A DNA stretch of 7,779 nt from Candidatus Peribacteria bacterium (GCA_031288635.1 JAITQZ010000111.1:1-7779); one strand, 5' to 3'; shown: positions 1 through 7,720, numbered from the stretch's first letter. Notes: generated by a model not told the origin, from the letters alone. Translations and numbers: made by a program.

Positions 1-630
1 TTACAAAAGGACCGTTGCCCAAATGGAGATTTTAGTGCGAGTTATTATGATGATGAATGTTGAATCAATGCTGAAGATCCATCAGTAGAAAATGGACAAT
101 GAACCGCTTCCAATAGTACTTCTATTTACCATACCGCCTACGAATGGGCAAAAGGATATGGAATCACTACCGCAGACACCTATGAAGCAGCCAGAATCTC
201 CGATGCAATTATCAGAGCGGAAATGGCAAAAATGATTTCCACCTTTGCTAGGAAGCTTCTTCACAAAACTCCTGATACAGCAAAAGTAGACTGTTCTCAA
301 TTTACTGACCTTTCTTTGGCAAACCTTGACCTGCAACCATATGTTGTTGAGTCTTGCCAATTAGGACTAATGGGAATGCACGGAGATGGTATTGGAGTTC
401 AAGAAGAATTCTTCCCAGCCAGAACCATCACCAGAGCCGAAGTAGGTACCATCCTCTCCAGACTCTTACGAGGGACAACCTATGCTACCCAACCGGGTGA
501 TGAAACTTATTACAGTAGACACCTTCAAGCATTGAAAAATGCAGGCATTATGAAAGCTATCACGCAGCCTGAAATGTCAGAGCTGAGAGGAAATATTTTG
601 TTGATGCTCCTCAAGAGTATAGAAAAATAA
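1..630 (+). CDS. C-terminal part of a surface protein with SLH-like repeats (5' end outside window)
   Basis: Open from the first base to TAA at 628-630 in frame 1 when UGA is read as glycine (209 residues visible). In-frame TGA codons lie at 61-63, in a cysteine-rich stretch reading DDEC-Gly, and at 100-102. Three repeat units resembling S-layer homology modules follow: about residues 41-85 (AYEWAKGYGITT, then a helix containing IIRAEMAKM), 101-160 (starts FTDL, contains ARTITRAEVGTILSRLLRG) and a degenerate unit at 170-209 (HLQALKNAGIMK). The R-A-E in each of the first two repeats is the usual SLH signature. SLH modules normally hold an exported protein to the cell envelope; that role is inferred here, and no signal peptide can be checked because the start is missing. 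The Cys-Pro-Asn-Gly-Asp and SYYDDEC segment before the repeats is a separate short Cys-containing linker. Adjacent 3' terminator; convergent with the next gene. Confidence 0.8.
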
Positions 631-642
631 AATAGTATACTT

Positions 643-680
643 AAAAAATCTTCACCTTTCTTCCAAAGGGGAGATTTTTT
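643..680. terminator. Probable bidirectional intrinsic terminator
   Basis: A hairpin with left arm AAAAAATCTTCACCTTT (643-659), loop CTTCC, and right arm AAAGGGGAGATTTTTT (665-680). The arms pair except for one mismatch or bulge in the middle. The A-run on one side and T-run on the other give a U-tract on either strand. It sits 12 nt after the stop of the SLH gene and 54 nt beyond the stop of the leftward AI-2E-family gene, so it can end both convergent transcripts. Confidence 0.8.
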
Positions 681-734
681 GTGTTCCGTTTTTTTGTTGC
701 CTTCGGTGAAGTGTCATTTAGTTATGTTATCTTT

Positions 735-2063
735 TTATGTTGTTTCTTTTCTGCTTTTTATGGTTTTTTTTGAGGCTTCTTTTTTTGTTTTTTCCCCTTG
801 GGAGAGAGGGAAGACGATGGAAAAGATGACTGCGATGGGAACAGCTAAAATGATACCGAAAATGCCCATTAACATTCCTCCAAAGAGCATACAAACAAAG
901 ACCAAGAGAGGACTGACTCCTAGGGTTTTACTCATTAGGACAGGGACAAAAAATTTTTCTTCACATTGTTGGATGATGGTGTAGGCTACAATGACTCGAA
1001 AGAACTCTGGAAATCCATAGAGGAGGAGTGCGAAAACTGCGGCTGGTAAGGCTCCAAGTCGTGGTCAGAGGTAGGGGATGATTTCGAAAAGTCCTGCGAT
1101 GAGTGCTAATACTCCTTTTTGTGGGAGGTCAATACCACACCAATCCAAAATTCGGAGTCCAATGTAAGATGCCGCTCCGATGAGGAGACAGAGAAAAAGC
1201 TGAGACCTGAGTCGGTGAGCGATTCCTGAGTAAACTTCTTCAAATTTTTCTTTGCTGTTTTTGATGTGGCGGAAGAGGTATTTGAGACCATATTTTACTT
1301 CAAAATGGGAAATGCTGAAAAAGAGGGAGAGCGTGAAGAGAATGACTAGTTGTCCCGTTGCTGCAAAGATGCCTCCTAGAATATTCATTGCATATCCGCT
1401 AATGGTTTTGAGGTAGGAGCTGGAGAGATTAACGATGTTTCCGAGGTTTTCGGTGATGGTCTGGATAAGGGAGGCAGAGTTTGTTTTTTGGATATATTTG
1501 AGGATATCGTCGTTGAGAAAGTCGGGGATTCGTTTTAGGTTTCTGATATAGGTGTCGATGCCCTGAGTGAGAATGTCGCTTTGAATAGTCTGAGCGTAAG
1601 AGATAATTGATTGGAGCATTTGGGTTCCTCGTGAGATGAGAAAAGGAACGATGATAATAAATCCAGAAAGCAGAAAAAGAATGAGGAGAAAATAGGCGAT
1701 GAAAATTCCTAGTCCTCTATGGCGAGTTATTCTAGACCGAAAATTTATTATGCCTTCAATAGCGAGAGAGATGATGTAGGCGGCAATGAGCATATACAAA
1801 TACGTTAGGGTATGATAGAGGATATACCCGATCCCGACAAATAGGAGTCCAATCGCTCGAAAAATGATAATTCTGTGGGTGGAGAAAGAATGGCTGTCTT
1901 TTTCGGTGTGTTGTGCGATTTCTCGTTGAGCTTCATCAATCTCTTTTTTGATGTGAGGAAATCTTTGGTCTCGATGAGCCTGCATTTTTTCTTTGAAATT
2001 GGCGACGCTGTTGCGTAGGTTCTGCCTGATTTGAGTGCTTTTGTGTTTTAGTTTTTTGAGCAT
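735..2063 (-). CDS. AI-2E/PerM-family membrane transporter
   Basis: 442 residues from ATG at 2063 to TAA at 735-737, continuous only if the TGA at 1067-1065 (residue 333) is read through. That residue is the glycine of the family's E-x-IPYLGP motif (residues 327-334), so Gly is the expected amino acid. Layout: a basic, helical cytoplasmic N-terminus of about 60 residues, hydrophobic spans at about 66-105 and 117-144, a soluble segment at about 145-220, then spans at about 222-252, 287-305, 316-332, 336-350 and 383-418, and a Lys-rich tail. This is the usual AI-2E/PerM pattern and length. Family members are proposed exporters of small molecules or Na+/H+ antiporters; the AI-2 label says little about substrate, and none can be inferred here. 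The start overlaps the end of rnpA by 16 nt, indicating co-transcription. No Shine-Dalgarno sequence precedes the ATG. Confidence 0.9.
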
Positions 2064-2452
2064 AGAAAGGATTGGAAAGAAGTAAAAGCAGAGGAAAATG
2101 CTGGTAAAAGGTACTTTTTTGCTTCAGCTTTCTTTTTTTCTGTTAAGAGTTGTTGGAGGGGGAGGAGGGTGTTTTTATTCAAGACAATGAATATTTTATA
2201 AAAATTTCCTCCAATTGCTAGTTGATTTGCGTTTTTATCACGGAGAATATTCATCACAAGTCTTTTTATAAAGTTTCTGGAGGTAGCGTGTTTGGAGAGT
2301 TTGATAGTGATGTGGCAGGAAAATTGGTGAAATGTGAGATTTGGATATTGTTTACTATAAAAAAATCCAAATAGTCCTTTGCAGAAATATTGTCTTTTTT
2401 TTGTGAGATAACGGATTTCTTTAGACCTGAGGCGGAGAGTATGTGGGAGCAA
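2048..2452 (-). CDS. rnpA: Ribonuclease P protein component
   Basis: 134 residues with no in-frame TGA, ending TAA at 2048-2050. RnpA assists the catalytic RNase P RNA in trimming tRNA 5' leaders. The N-terminus LPHTLRLRSKEI matches the usual LRLRKKxDF opening of the family, and residues around 53-67 (LSKHATSRNFIKRLV) match the RNR motif (SKK-x-G-x-A-x-x-RNRIKRL) that contacts P RNA, with Phe in place of the second conserved Arg. The length is near the usual 110-130, with a slightly longer, Lys-rich C-terminus. The start is uncertain: TTG at 2452 is the only standard start before an in-frame TAA at 2485-2483, and it gives the family's N-terminus, but no ribosome binding site stands at the right distance. 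It lies 43 nt after galE and overlaps the AI-2E-family gene. The usual rpmH and yidC neighbours are absent. Confidence 0.83.
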   Translation of the reverse strand: MLPHTLRLRSKEIRYLTKKRQYFCKGLFGFFYSKQYPNLTFHQFSCHITIKLSKHATSRNFIKRLVMNILRDKNANQLAIGGNFYKIFIVLNKNTLLPLQQLLTEKKKAEAKKYLLPAFSSAFTSFQSFLCSKN

Positions 2453-2495
2453 AACAATGACAACAACGAGTAAAAGTTCTCTTTATGATTTCTCC

Positions 2496-3575
2496 TTATG
2501 TTTCGGGAGGGGTTTGTTTTTCTGTCTGTTGCTGAAAATAAGTTCGAGCGTCCTCTACGGCTTGCATAATTGACCTTTTTGCTTCTCGGTCAAAGAGTTT
2601 TTTTGCTTTTAGGGGGTTTGCTAAGGAGATGGGAGCGTCTCCGTCCCTTCTTTCTACGATAATATATGGGATTTCGTGTCCGACTACGGTGGAGGTGATG
2701 CCAATCATCTCTTTTACGGATTTTCCATAGCCGGTTCCGATATTTGCGACTTCTCGTAGAGGAGCGATAGTATGGATTTCACTGGTTTCTTTGAGTTGGT
2801 CTCTATCGTGGAGGTATTTTGCTGCGGTAAAGTGAGCTTCTGCGACGTCCATTATGTGGATATAGTCCCTGATACAGGTTCCGTCTGGGGTATCATAGTC
2901 GTTTCCGAATACATTCAGCTTTTCGATTTCTCCTTTGGCTACTTTCAAAAGGAAGGGAAGTAGATTAGTAGGAATCCCTTTGGGATTTTCTCCGATGAGG
3001 TGAGAAGGATGAGCTCCGATAGGGTTGAAATATCTGAGAGCGATGGCGTTGAATTCTTTGTGTTGTACCATATCGCGAAGCAGGTATTCGATGATGAGTT
3101 TTGTGGTTCCGTAGGGATTTATTGTTTTTAGACGGTCGTTTTCACTGAAGGGAGGAAGGAGGTTTTCTGCGTCGTAAACGGTTGCACTAGAAGAAAAGAT
3201 GATATTTTTTACATCAAATTTTTCCATTGCTTTCAAAAGATTGAGGGTGCCAGCAATATTATTCTCATAGTAGAGAAAAGGGTCCTGGCAGCTTTCTCCG
3301 ACGGCTTTTTTTGCGGCAAAGTGGATGACGAGTCAAAGTTCTGGAGCGTTCTTCTCGATGATGGTTTCGATTTCTGGGTAATTTCTCAAATCTGCCTCAT
3401 AAAATTTGATTTTTGTTGGGCAGAGTTTTTTGAGCGTTTCGAGCGTGGTTTCGTGGGAGTTGGAAAGGTTATCTATGAGTATCAAGTCAAATCCGGCTTC
3501 AGCAAAAACCGTGGCGGTATGGCTGCCGATGTACCCAAGTCCTCCTGTGATGAGGATTTTTTTTGAGAGTGGCAT
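2496..3575 (-). CDS. galE: UDP-glucose 4-epimerase
   Basis: 359 residues from ATG at 3575 to TAA at 2496-2498, the normal length for GalE. The enzyme interconverts UDP-glucose and UDP-galactose with bound NAD+, supplying galactose units for surface polysaccharide. Visible features: the Rossmann NAD-binding loop TGGLGYIGSH (residues 10-19), the segment HFAAKKAVGES after residue 80, the active-site serine in SSSATVY (Ser127), and the Tyr152-x-x-x-Lys156 pair in NPYGTTK. RYFNPIGAHPS and CIRDYIHIMDVA are also family hallmarks. One in-frame TGA at 3335-3333 codes for residue 81, just before LVIHFA; reading it as glycine joins the two halves. All catalytic residues are intact, so it is probably active. 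A promoter-like sequence precedes it, so it may be transcribed separately from gatB' and lead galE-rnpA-AI-2E. No Shine-Dalgarno sequence is seen. Confidence 0.95.
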
Positions 3576-3613
3576 TTTGTCGGAACAAAGTAAAATCTTT
3601 TAGAGGTGGAAAA

Positions 3614-3641
3614 AGTATATGTATTTGCTGGTTAAAATCAA
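3614..3641 (-). promoter_or_regulatory. Predicted sigma70-type promoter for galE
   Basis: On the minus strand, -35 TTGATT (3641-3636) and -10 TATACT (3619-3614) are separated by 16 bp. Transcription would begin near 3607, about 30 nt before the galE ATG. It lies in the 77-nt gap between the gatB remnant and galE. Prediction from sequence only. Confidence 0.5.
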
Positions 3642-3652
3642 ATATAGTTGGT

Positions 3653-4243
3653 TTAGGCAACTTTTAGCTGTTTTTTTAGTTCTTCCTGTGCGATTTGTGG
3701 ATTTACTTTTCCTCCGGTTTTCTTCATTACCTGTCCGACGAAAAAGCCGATAGTGGTTTCTTTTCCGTTTTTGTATTGCTGTAGAATAGTGGGGTTTTCG
3801 TTGAGTACTTCTTGGATAATCGTTATGAGGTCGTCGTTATTTACTGCAGGAGCGTCAAAGCCGTACTCTTTCACAATGTCAGTGAGAGGGGTTTTTTTGG
3901 TGAGGAGTTCGTTGAAGACGATTTTTAATTGGTTATCCAGTAGGGTCTTGTTCTGTTCTAGTTTCAAAAATGCTTCAAAAGGCTGAGCGAAATCGGTGAG
4001 AAATGTGTTGATGGGGATTCAGCTTTTTAAGACGGGTCAAGAAATCCGTTTTGCAACGGTTTTGGGGTCAAATCCTTTTTCTACTTGTGTGAAAAAGAAG
4101 TCAAAGAGCGATTTGTCAGTGAGGAGAGCGTTGATTTGTTCTTTATTGAGTCCATAGGTTTTGCAGGTTTTGATGTATTGGTAGGGGCGGTAAATGGTGG
4201 TCATTGTGTTGGATGAGGGGAGATGTAAAAAGTTGTTTTTCAT
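3653..4243 (-). pseudogene. gatB: N-terminally truncated GatB (C-terminal helical and GatB/YqeY domains only)
   Basis: 196 residues from ATG at 4243 to TAA at 3653-3655, with TGA codons at 4039-4037 (residue 69) and 4021-4019 (residue 75) read as glycine. The whole length matches the C-terminal part of Asp/Glu-tRNA amidotransferase subunit B: YGLNKEQINALLTDKSLFDFF, then GFDPKTVAKRISGPVL, and the tail GFFVGQVMKKTGGKVNP. Full GatB has about 480 residues; the catalytic cradle that binds the tRNA acceptor end and activates the Asp/Glu is missing. An in-frame TAA at 4261-4259 closes the frame 15 nt upstream of the ATG, so it cannot be extended, and no GatB N-terminus is found upstream. It could be a remnant of a broken gatB, or a stand-alone tRNA-binding tail domain. 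The frame has stayed open, which leaves the second option alive. Confidence 0.75.
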
Positions 4244-4294
4244 TAGAATTTTTACGGTTTAGTAGGACTATTGCAAGTTTGTTTTAAGTAGAGT

Positions 4295-5422
4295 CTAAGA
4301 GACAAATGAAGAAAAATTTTTACTATGGATTACTTGAAATTCACTTTCCGGATAGGCTTCTAAAAAGGTGCTCGGAATTTTTGCTTTTTGTCCAGCATTA
4401 TATTTGTATTCAAAGGCTGAGAGTTTCCCATTTTTTTCTTCTATGTAGTCAATTTCTTGTTGTTGGTAGGTTCTCCGAAAATAGGAGTTTACTGAAATTC
4501 TTTGGTTGGCATTGTATTTCATTCTTTCTGTAATACAAAAGTTTTCCCAGAGTCAGCCTTTATCATTTCTTAGCTCCAAGGTATTGAAATTATTGATGAG
4601 AGAGTTTAGAATTCATAGGTCCCAGAAATAGATTTTTACTGTTTTCGTAATTTCACTTCTTAGATTTCTACTAAATCCTTTCAATTTGTAGATAACAAAG
4701 CTCTTTTCGAGTAAATCAATGTAATTTTGTATGGTTATGGTGTTGATGTTGAGTTTATTTGCCAATTCCGTGTAGGATACTTCACTTCCGACTTGTAATG
4801 CTAAGAGTTGTAAAAGCTGTATGATGAATTCTGATTTTCTAATACCTGAAAATTCTAGAATATCTTTATAGAGATAGTTATTCACGATAGATTTTAGGGT
4901 TTCAGATTTTTCTGGTTCTGAATGGTCGAAGACTCACGGATACAGTCCCCATTGCAGTATTTCTTGGATTTTACTGGGAAGTTGGAGGATGGTATAATTT
5001 TTGCTAATTTCTGCGATACTGAGTGGATATAGATACAATTCGATTGCTCTGCCTGTTATATTTTCGTTCACGAATTTCGAAAGTTCAAAACTACTAGAAC
5101 CTGTAGCGATAACTTGTACTTCAGGAATATGGTCGTGGATGACTTTCAGTATAGAGCCAATATTTTGTACCTTTTGAGCTTCATCAATGACGACCAATTT
5201 CTTGCCTTGAAATAGAGTTTTCAAGATAATATCGTCAGGTTTACTAAGAGCTTCACGGTTGTAGAGGATTTCGCAGTCTAAAAAAAGTGCTTCTTCTCAA
5301 AATTTAGAGAGGACTTCCTTACAGAGTGTTGTTTTTCCTGTCTGTCTTGCTCCATAAAGAATGATGGTTTTTCCCTTACCAATTCGGGATAAAATAGTGT
5401 CATAGAGGATTCTTTGAAACAT
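4295..5422 (-). CDS. AAA ATPase with C-terminal DUF4143
   Basis: 375 residues from ATG at 5422 to TAG at 4295-4297. The N-terminal half is an AAA_14-type ATPase with Walker A GARQTGKT (residues 24-31), Walker B LVVIDE (76-81) and the sensor-like ATGSSSFELS. The C-terminal half is DUF4143: a winged-helix segment (about residues 215-245, SYTELANKLNINTITIQNYI), KIYFWDLG, and a nuclease-like fold with EIDYIEE and FEYKYN. Four in-frame TGA codons (residues 42, 163, 270, 290) fall at glycine sites, including the YPG and DLG motifs. The family is widespread in bacteria and archaea, patchily distributed and of unproven function; the C-terminal E-x-D / E-x-K residues resemble PD-(D/E)XK nucleases. It lies between two truncated genes and has an inverted repeat at its promoter. 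The full frame looks intact. Confidence 0.9.
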
Positions 5423-5423
5423 T

Positions 5424-5457
5424 ATACTAAATGAATTAAGTAAAATTCATTTAGTAT
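5424..5457. repeat. Perfect 13-bp inverted repeat at the start of the ATPase gene; operator-like
   Basis: Arms ATACTAAATGAAT (5424-5436) and ATTCATTTAGTAT (5445-5457) are exact reverse complements around an 8-nt spacer. The repeat begins 2 bp upstream of the ATPase ATG and reaches the predicted -10, so it covers the expected transcription start. A dimeric repressor bound there would block transcription. No U-tract follows, so a terminator is unlikely. An end of a mobile segment is another possibility. Confidence 0.7.
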
Positions 5458-5483
5458 GATATTGTTTTTTGATAGAAATGCAA
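5456..5483 (-). promoter_or_regulatory. Predicted promoter for the DUF4143 ATPase
   Basis: On the minus strand, -35 TTGCAT (5483-5478) and -10 TATCAT (5461-5456) are 16 bp apart. The predicted start, near 5449, lies inside the 13-bp inverted repeat, giving a leader of about 27 nt. Only moderate matches to consensus, but no better candidate lies upstream of this ATG. Confidence 0.4.
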
Positions 5484-5521
5484 GTTTTTTTTCTTTCTGT
5501 CTGAAAAAATTCGTAAAAGAT

Positions 5522-5550
5522 TTGCTAATTATGGTAAACTTGAGTATACT
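5522..5550 (+). promoter_or_regulatory. Predicted promoter pointing rightward, upstream of the VWA fragment
   Basis: -35 TTGCTA (5522-5527) and -10 TATACT (5545-5550) with 17-bp spacing; start expected near 5557. It lies divergent to the ATPase promoter, with about 40 bp between the two -35 boxes. If the VWA fragment is decayed coding sequence, this match could be chance, because it lies in an open frame that continues into the fragment. Confidence 0.35.
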
Positions 5551-5607
5551 AGAGTAGTATTTATTGTAAGACAGAGAAAAAGAGTCATTATTTATGGTGA
5601 CGCGGAA

Positions 5608-5877
5608 ATGGCTGCCGGTGAAGTAAAATATGATAATTATAAACCAACAGATGATCAAGAAAGAATAACATCTTTTGGAATGAATGGGTTGGAGTGTTTG
5701 GACTATATAAAAAAATCGTCTAAATCGGTCGTATGGCTTAATCCGATTTTTCAGAAAGAGCGAAAAAGCAGAGATACTTCGGGCTCCCTTTCAATGATAA
5801 AGGGAAAAATTCCTATGTATGATTTAACGGTAGGAGGCATTGAAGATGCTGTACAATTTTTGATGAGGAAAAAATAG
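5608..5877 (+). pseudogene. Orphan C-terminal piece of a VWA/CoxE-like protein
   Basis: 89 residues from ATG at 5608 to TAG at 5875-5877, with no UGA codon. The open frame continues upstream to 5476 (stop at 5473-5475) and contains RVIIYGDAEM just before the ATG, but no ATG, GTG or TTG lies there. The C-terminus resembles the end of VWA/CoxE-type domains: SVVWLNP (residues about 40-46) followed after a variable stretch by IPMYDLTVGGIEDAVQFL, where the family has WLNP and then P-M-Y-x-L. Such VWA proteins usually work with MoxR ATPases. The metal-binding MIDAS start of the domain (DxSxS) is absent, so a full VWA fold cannot form. I read it as the 3' remnant of a larger gene; an expressed small protein is the alternative. 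The family assignment rests on recalled motifs and is only moderate. Confidence 0.5.
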
Positions 5878-5936
5878 GTGAACTCTTACAAAGAATGCTG
5901 ATTGGTGATGGGGAATTTTTTTTACTTAGTTTGCTG

Positions 5937-5964
5937 TTGCATCTCTGGAAAGAAATGCTATACT
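5937..5964 (+). promoter_or_regulatory. Predicted extended -10 promoter for korA
   Basis: TGCTATACT (5956-5964) is an extended -10 (TGn before TATACT). A weak -35 TTGCAT lies at 5937-5942, 16 bp upstream. Transcription would start near 5971, about 40 nt before the korA ATG. The leader contains a T-rich run and no Shine-Dalgarno sequence. The rest of the 132-nt gap after the VWA fragment holds no gene I can support. Confidence 0.5.
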
Positions 5965-6009
5965 GGTAGATATGAATTAGTTTTTTATTTTTTTAAGCAT
6001 ATAAAACAG

Positions 6010-7650
6010 ATGTATTTTACTATTGGTTTTTCGGGACCAGCGGGAGCTGGTGTGAATACTGCGGGAGTGATATTGGCAGAATTGTTAGCTGAGAGAGGGT
6101 ATACTCTTTGGTGTGATAAAGAATATGCTTCTATTATTAAAGGGGATAATAATTGTTTTTTTATTTCCCTATCGAATACGAAGCAGGTTCAGCTTTCTAG
6201 AAAGGTTGATCTCTTTTTTGCATTTGATACATTTGCGATAGATAAAAATCAGGAGATTTATACCTTGGAAAATGTGGTTTCCTTTAAAGGAGTACGCTCT
6301 AAACATCTCAATATTTTTTCTTTGGGAGCGTGTTTGCAGATTGTGCATATTCCGCTTTCGGAAGGAGTAGAGATGATTAAAAGATATTTTTCAGCAGATA
6401 AATGGGAGGGAAATTTTGCAGAGTTGGCAGCAGGGATGGAGTATGGACAGCAGCATTTTTCTTCTCTTGGTGAGATGATTATCCTTTCGGAGAAAATTGG
6501 AGAGAGTACTACGTTGATGATGGGAAATCAGCTGATTGGGGAAGGGGCAATCAAAGCGGGATTAGAATTTTATTCTGCCTATCCGATGACTCCTGTCACT
6601 TCATTGATTGATACGATTGTTGCCCATCCGGAGGTGGTGTTTTTTCAGGGAGAAGATGAAATTGCAGTAGCGATGGCGATGTTGGGAGCAAGATTTGCTG
6701 GGAAGAGAGCGATGTGTGGAACGTCTGGAGGTGGGTTTGCGTTGATGACGGAGAGTATTGCGTTTTCTCATCAGGCTGAAATTGGGGGAGTATATGTATT
6801 GTGAATGAGAGATTGACCTTCTACAGGTTCGCCGACGTTTACTTCGCAAGGAGATTTGTCGTTTGCGATGAATGCGAGTTTTGGAGAGACTTCTCCGGCG
6901 GTGTTGGCTCCCTCTACCTTTGAGGAAGCGTATACGATGATGGGGCAACTCTTGAATTGGTCGGATATGTACCAGCATCCGGCAATTTTTCTGGTAGATA
7001 AACAGTTGTGTGAAGGGTATAAAACGGTTGCAGAAAAGGATTTGCAGCAGGTAGCTATCAATAGGTGAGAAAGGCTAGAAACGGTTCCAGAGACAGATAC
7101 CTATCTGCGTTATGCGGTTACGGAAAATGGGATTTCGCCGTATGCAATTCCGTGAAATGAGAATACGCTGTTTATTGCGACGTCTTATGAGCACGACGAG
7201 TCTGGAGCAACTAGTGAAAGCCCAAAAGTCAAAGATGCGTTGATGCAAAAAAGGTTTAGGAAAAGGCTGACATTTTCTGCGAAAGAGTTTGCCGGTAATG
7301 TAAATGCGTTTGAAGTGATTAATCAGCAGGCAGAAAAGTTTTTTGTAACGTGGGGAATTAATCGTTATAATTTGGAGAGACTTATTGAGAATAGACCTGA
7401 GCGAGGGCTCATTGTCATCAAAATTTTTCATCCTTTTAGTTTGGATATTCTCCATTTCTTCAGAAAACACGAAAACCAAATTAGGAGGCTGGTTTTTGTA
7501 GAGATGAACTATGAGGGGCAGATGGAAAGATTTATTCGTCAGGAATGTGGACTTACGACTCCTGCACGGGATGAAAAGATTTCTCATTTTAGAAAGTATA
7601 CGTTGTATCCTATTTTCTTGGAGGAGTTGGAACTGTTGTTATTATCTTAA
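6010..7650 (+). CDS. korA: 2-oxoacid:ferredoxin oxidoreductase, fused gamma-alpha subunit (KorA-type)
   Basis: 546 residues from ATG at 6010 to TAA at 7648-7650. With the beta subunit it oxidatively decarboxylates a 2-oxoacid to acyl-CoA, reducing ferredoxin. The N-terminal gamma domain (1-160) has the GFSGPAGAGV loop (6-15). The alpha part follows: YPMTP (191-195), QGEDEIA (213-219), GPSTG (269-273), AIPG ending at 382 and EHDESG after it, ending in the C-terminal Rossmann-like domain. Four in-frame TGA codons (6802, 6814, 7066, 7153; residues 265, 269, 353, 382) become glycine, two in invariant motifs. The family usually has R-G/A-GPSTG; here it is RD-GPSTG. An earlier TTG at 5902 would add residues that precede the domain and lie in the promoter, so 6010 is preferred. 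Substrate (2-oxoglutarate, pyruvate or branched chain) is not settled by these motifs. Confidence 0.93.
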
Positions 7651-7655
7651 ATAGT

Positions 7656-7669
7656 ATCTCAAATGAGAT
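7656..7669 (+). repeat. Short hairpin just after the korA stop
   Basis: ATCTCA (7656-7661) and TGAGAT (7664-7669) are reverse complements, with only a 2-nt gap, so a real RNA loop would use 4 nt and a 5-bp stem. Three further Ts follow. Too short to call a terminator by itself; it may protect the 3' end of the korA message. Confidence 0.3.
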
Positions 7670-7676
7670 TTTATAT

Positions 7677-7714
7677 AAAACCTGGTAGTAATGTATAGAA
7701 GCTATCAGGCTTTT
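7677..7714 (+). terminator. Hairpin with T-run between korA and korB; terminator or attenuator
   Basis: AAAACCTGGTAG (7677-7688) pairs with CTATCAGGCTTTT (7702-7714) through eight pairs including one G-U, a single bulged C, then four A-T pairs. The loop is about 13 nt and the right arm runs into TTTTATTTTA. It stands 20 nt before the korB ATG, so if it terminates, it would lower beta-subunit expression relative to korA; it may instead mark an RNA processing site. Confidence 0.5.
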
Positions 7715-7720
7715 ATTTTA

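Noticed and set aside
82..360. Antisense 92-codon ORF over the SLH gene
   Set aside because: Low-complexity translation of the strand opposite to a clear SLH coding sequence.
643..680. CRISPR repeat or riboswitch
   Set aside because: A single hairpin with A- and T-runs between convergent genes; no repetition or aptamer-like fold.
2423..2486. Short frame after galE beginning ATA AAG AGA ACT, resembling the MKRT start of ribosomal protein L34 (rpmH)
   Set aside because: It begins with ATA, lacks the rest of L34, is only 21 codons before TAA and overlaps rnpA. Likely chance.
5422..5658. Leftward 78-codon ORF overlapping the ATPase promoter
   Set aside because: It lies across the inverted repeat, divergent promoters and the VWA fragment, and resembles no known family; probable antisense shadow.
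5902..6009. korA start at TTG 5902
   Set aside because: It would add 36 residues unlike the family, which starts near the GxxGxGG-like loop, and would overlap the extended -10 promoter. ATG at 6010 fits.
6802..6816. UGA read as tryptophan or selenocysteine
   Set aside because: The two UGA codons fall in Gly positions of the GPSTG region, TGG is used for Trp in the window, and no selenoprotein family is involved.
6601..7061. Leftward ORFs of 96 and 125 codons inside korA, and one of 170 codons at 7075-7587
   Set aside because: They run antisense to a well-conserved KorA sequence, with Arg/Ser-rich or otherwise unconvincing translations; shadows.
735..7650. Multiple broken genes caused by premature TGA stops (pseudogenes or sequencing errors)
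   Set aside because: No frameshifts accompany the TGA codons, both sides of each stay in the same frame, and conserved glycines sit at the TGA sites. Recoding explains all cases.
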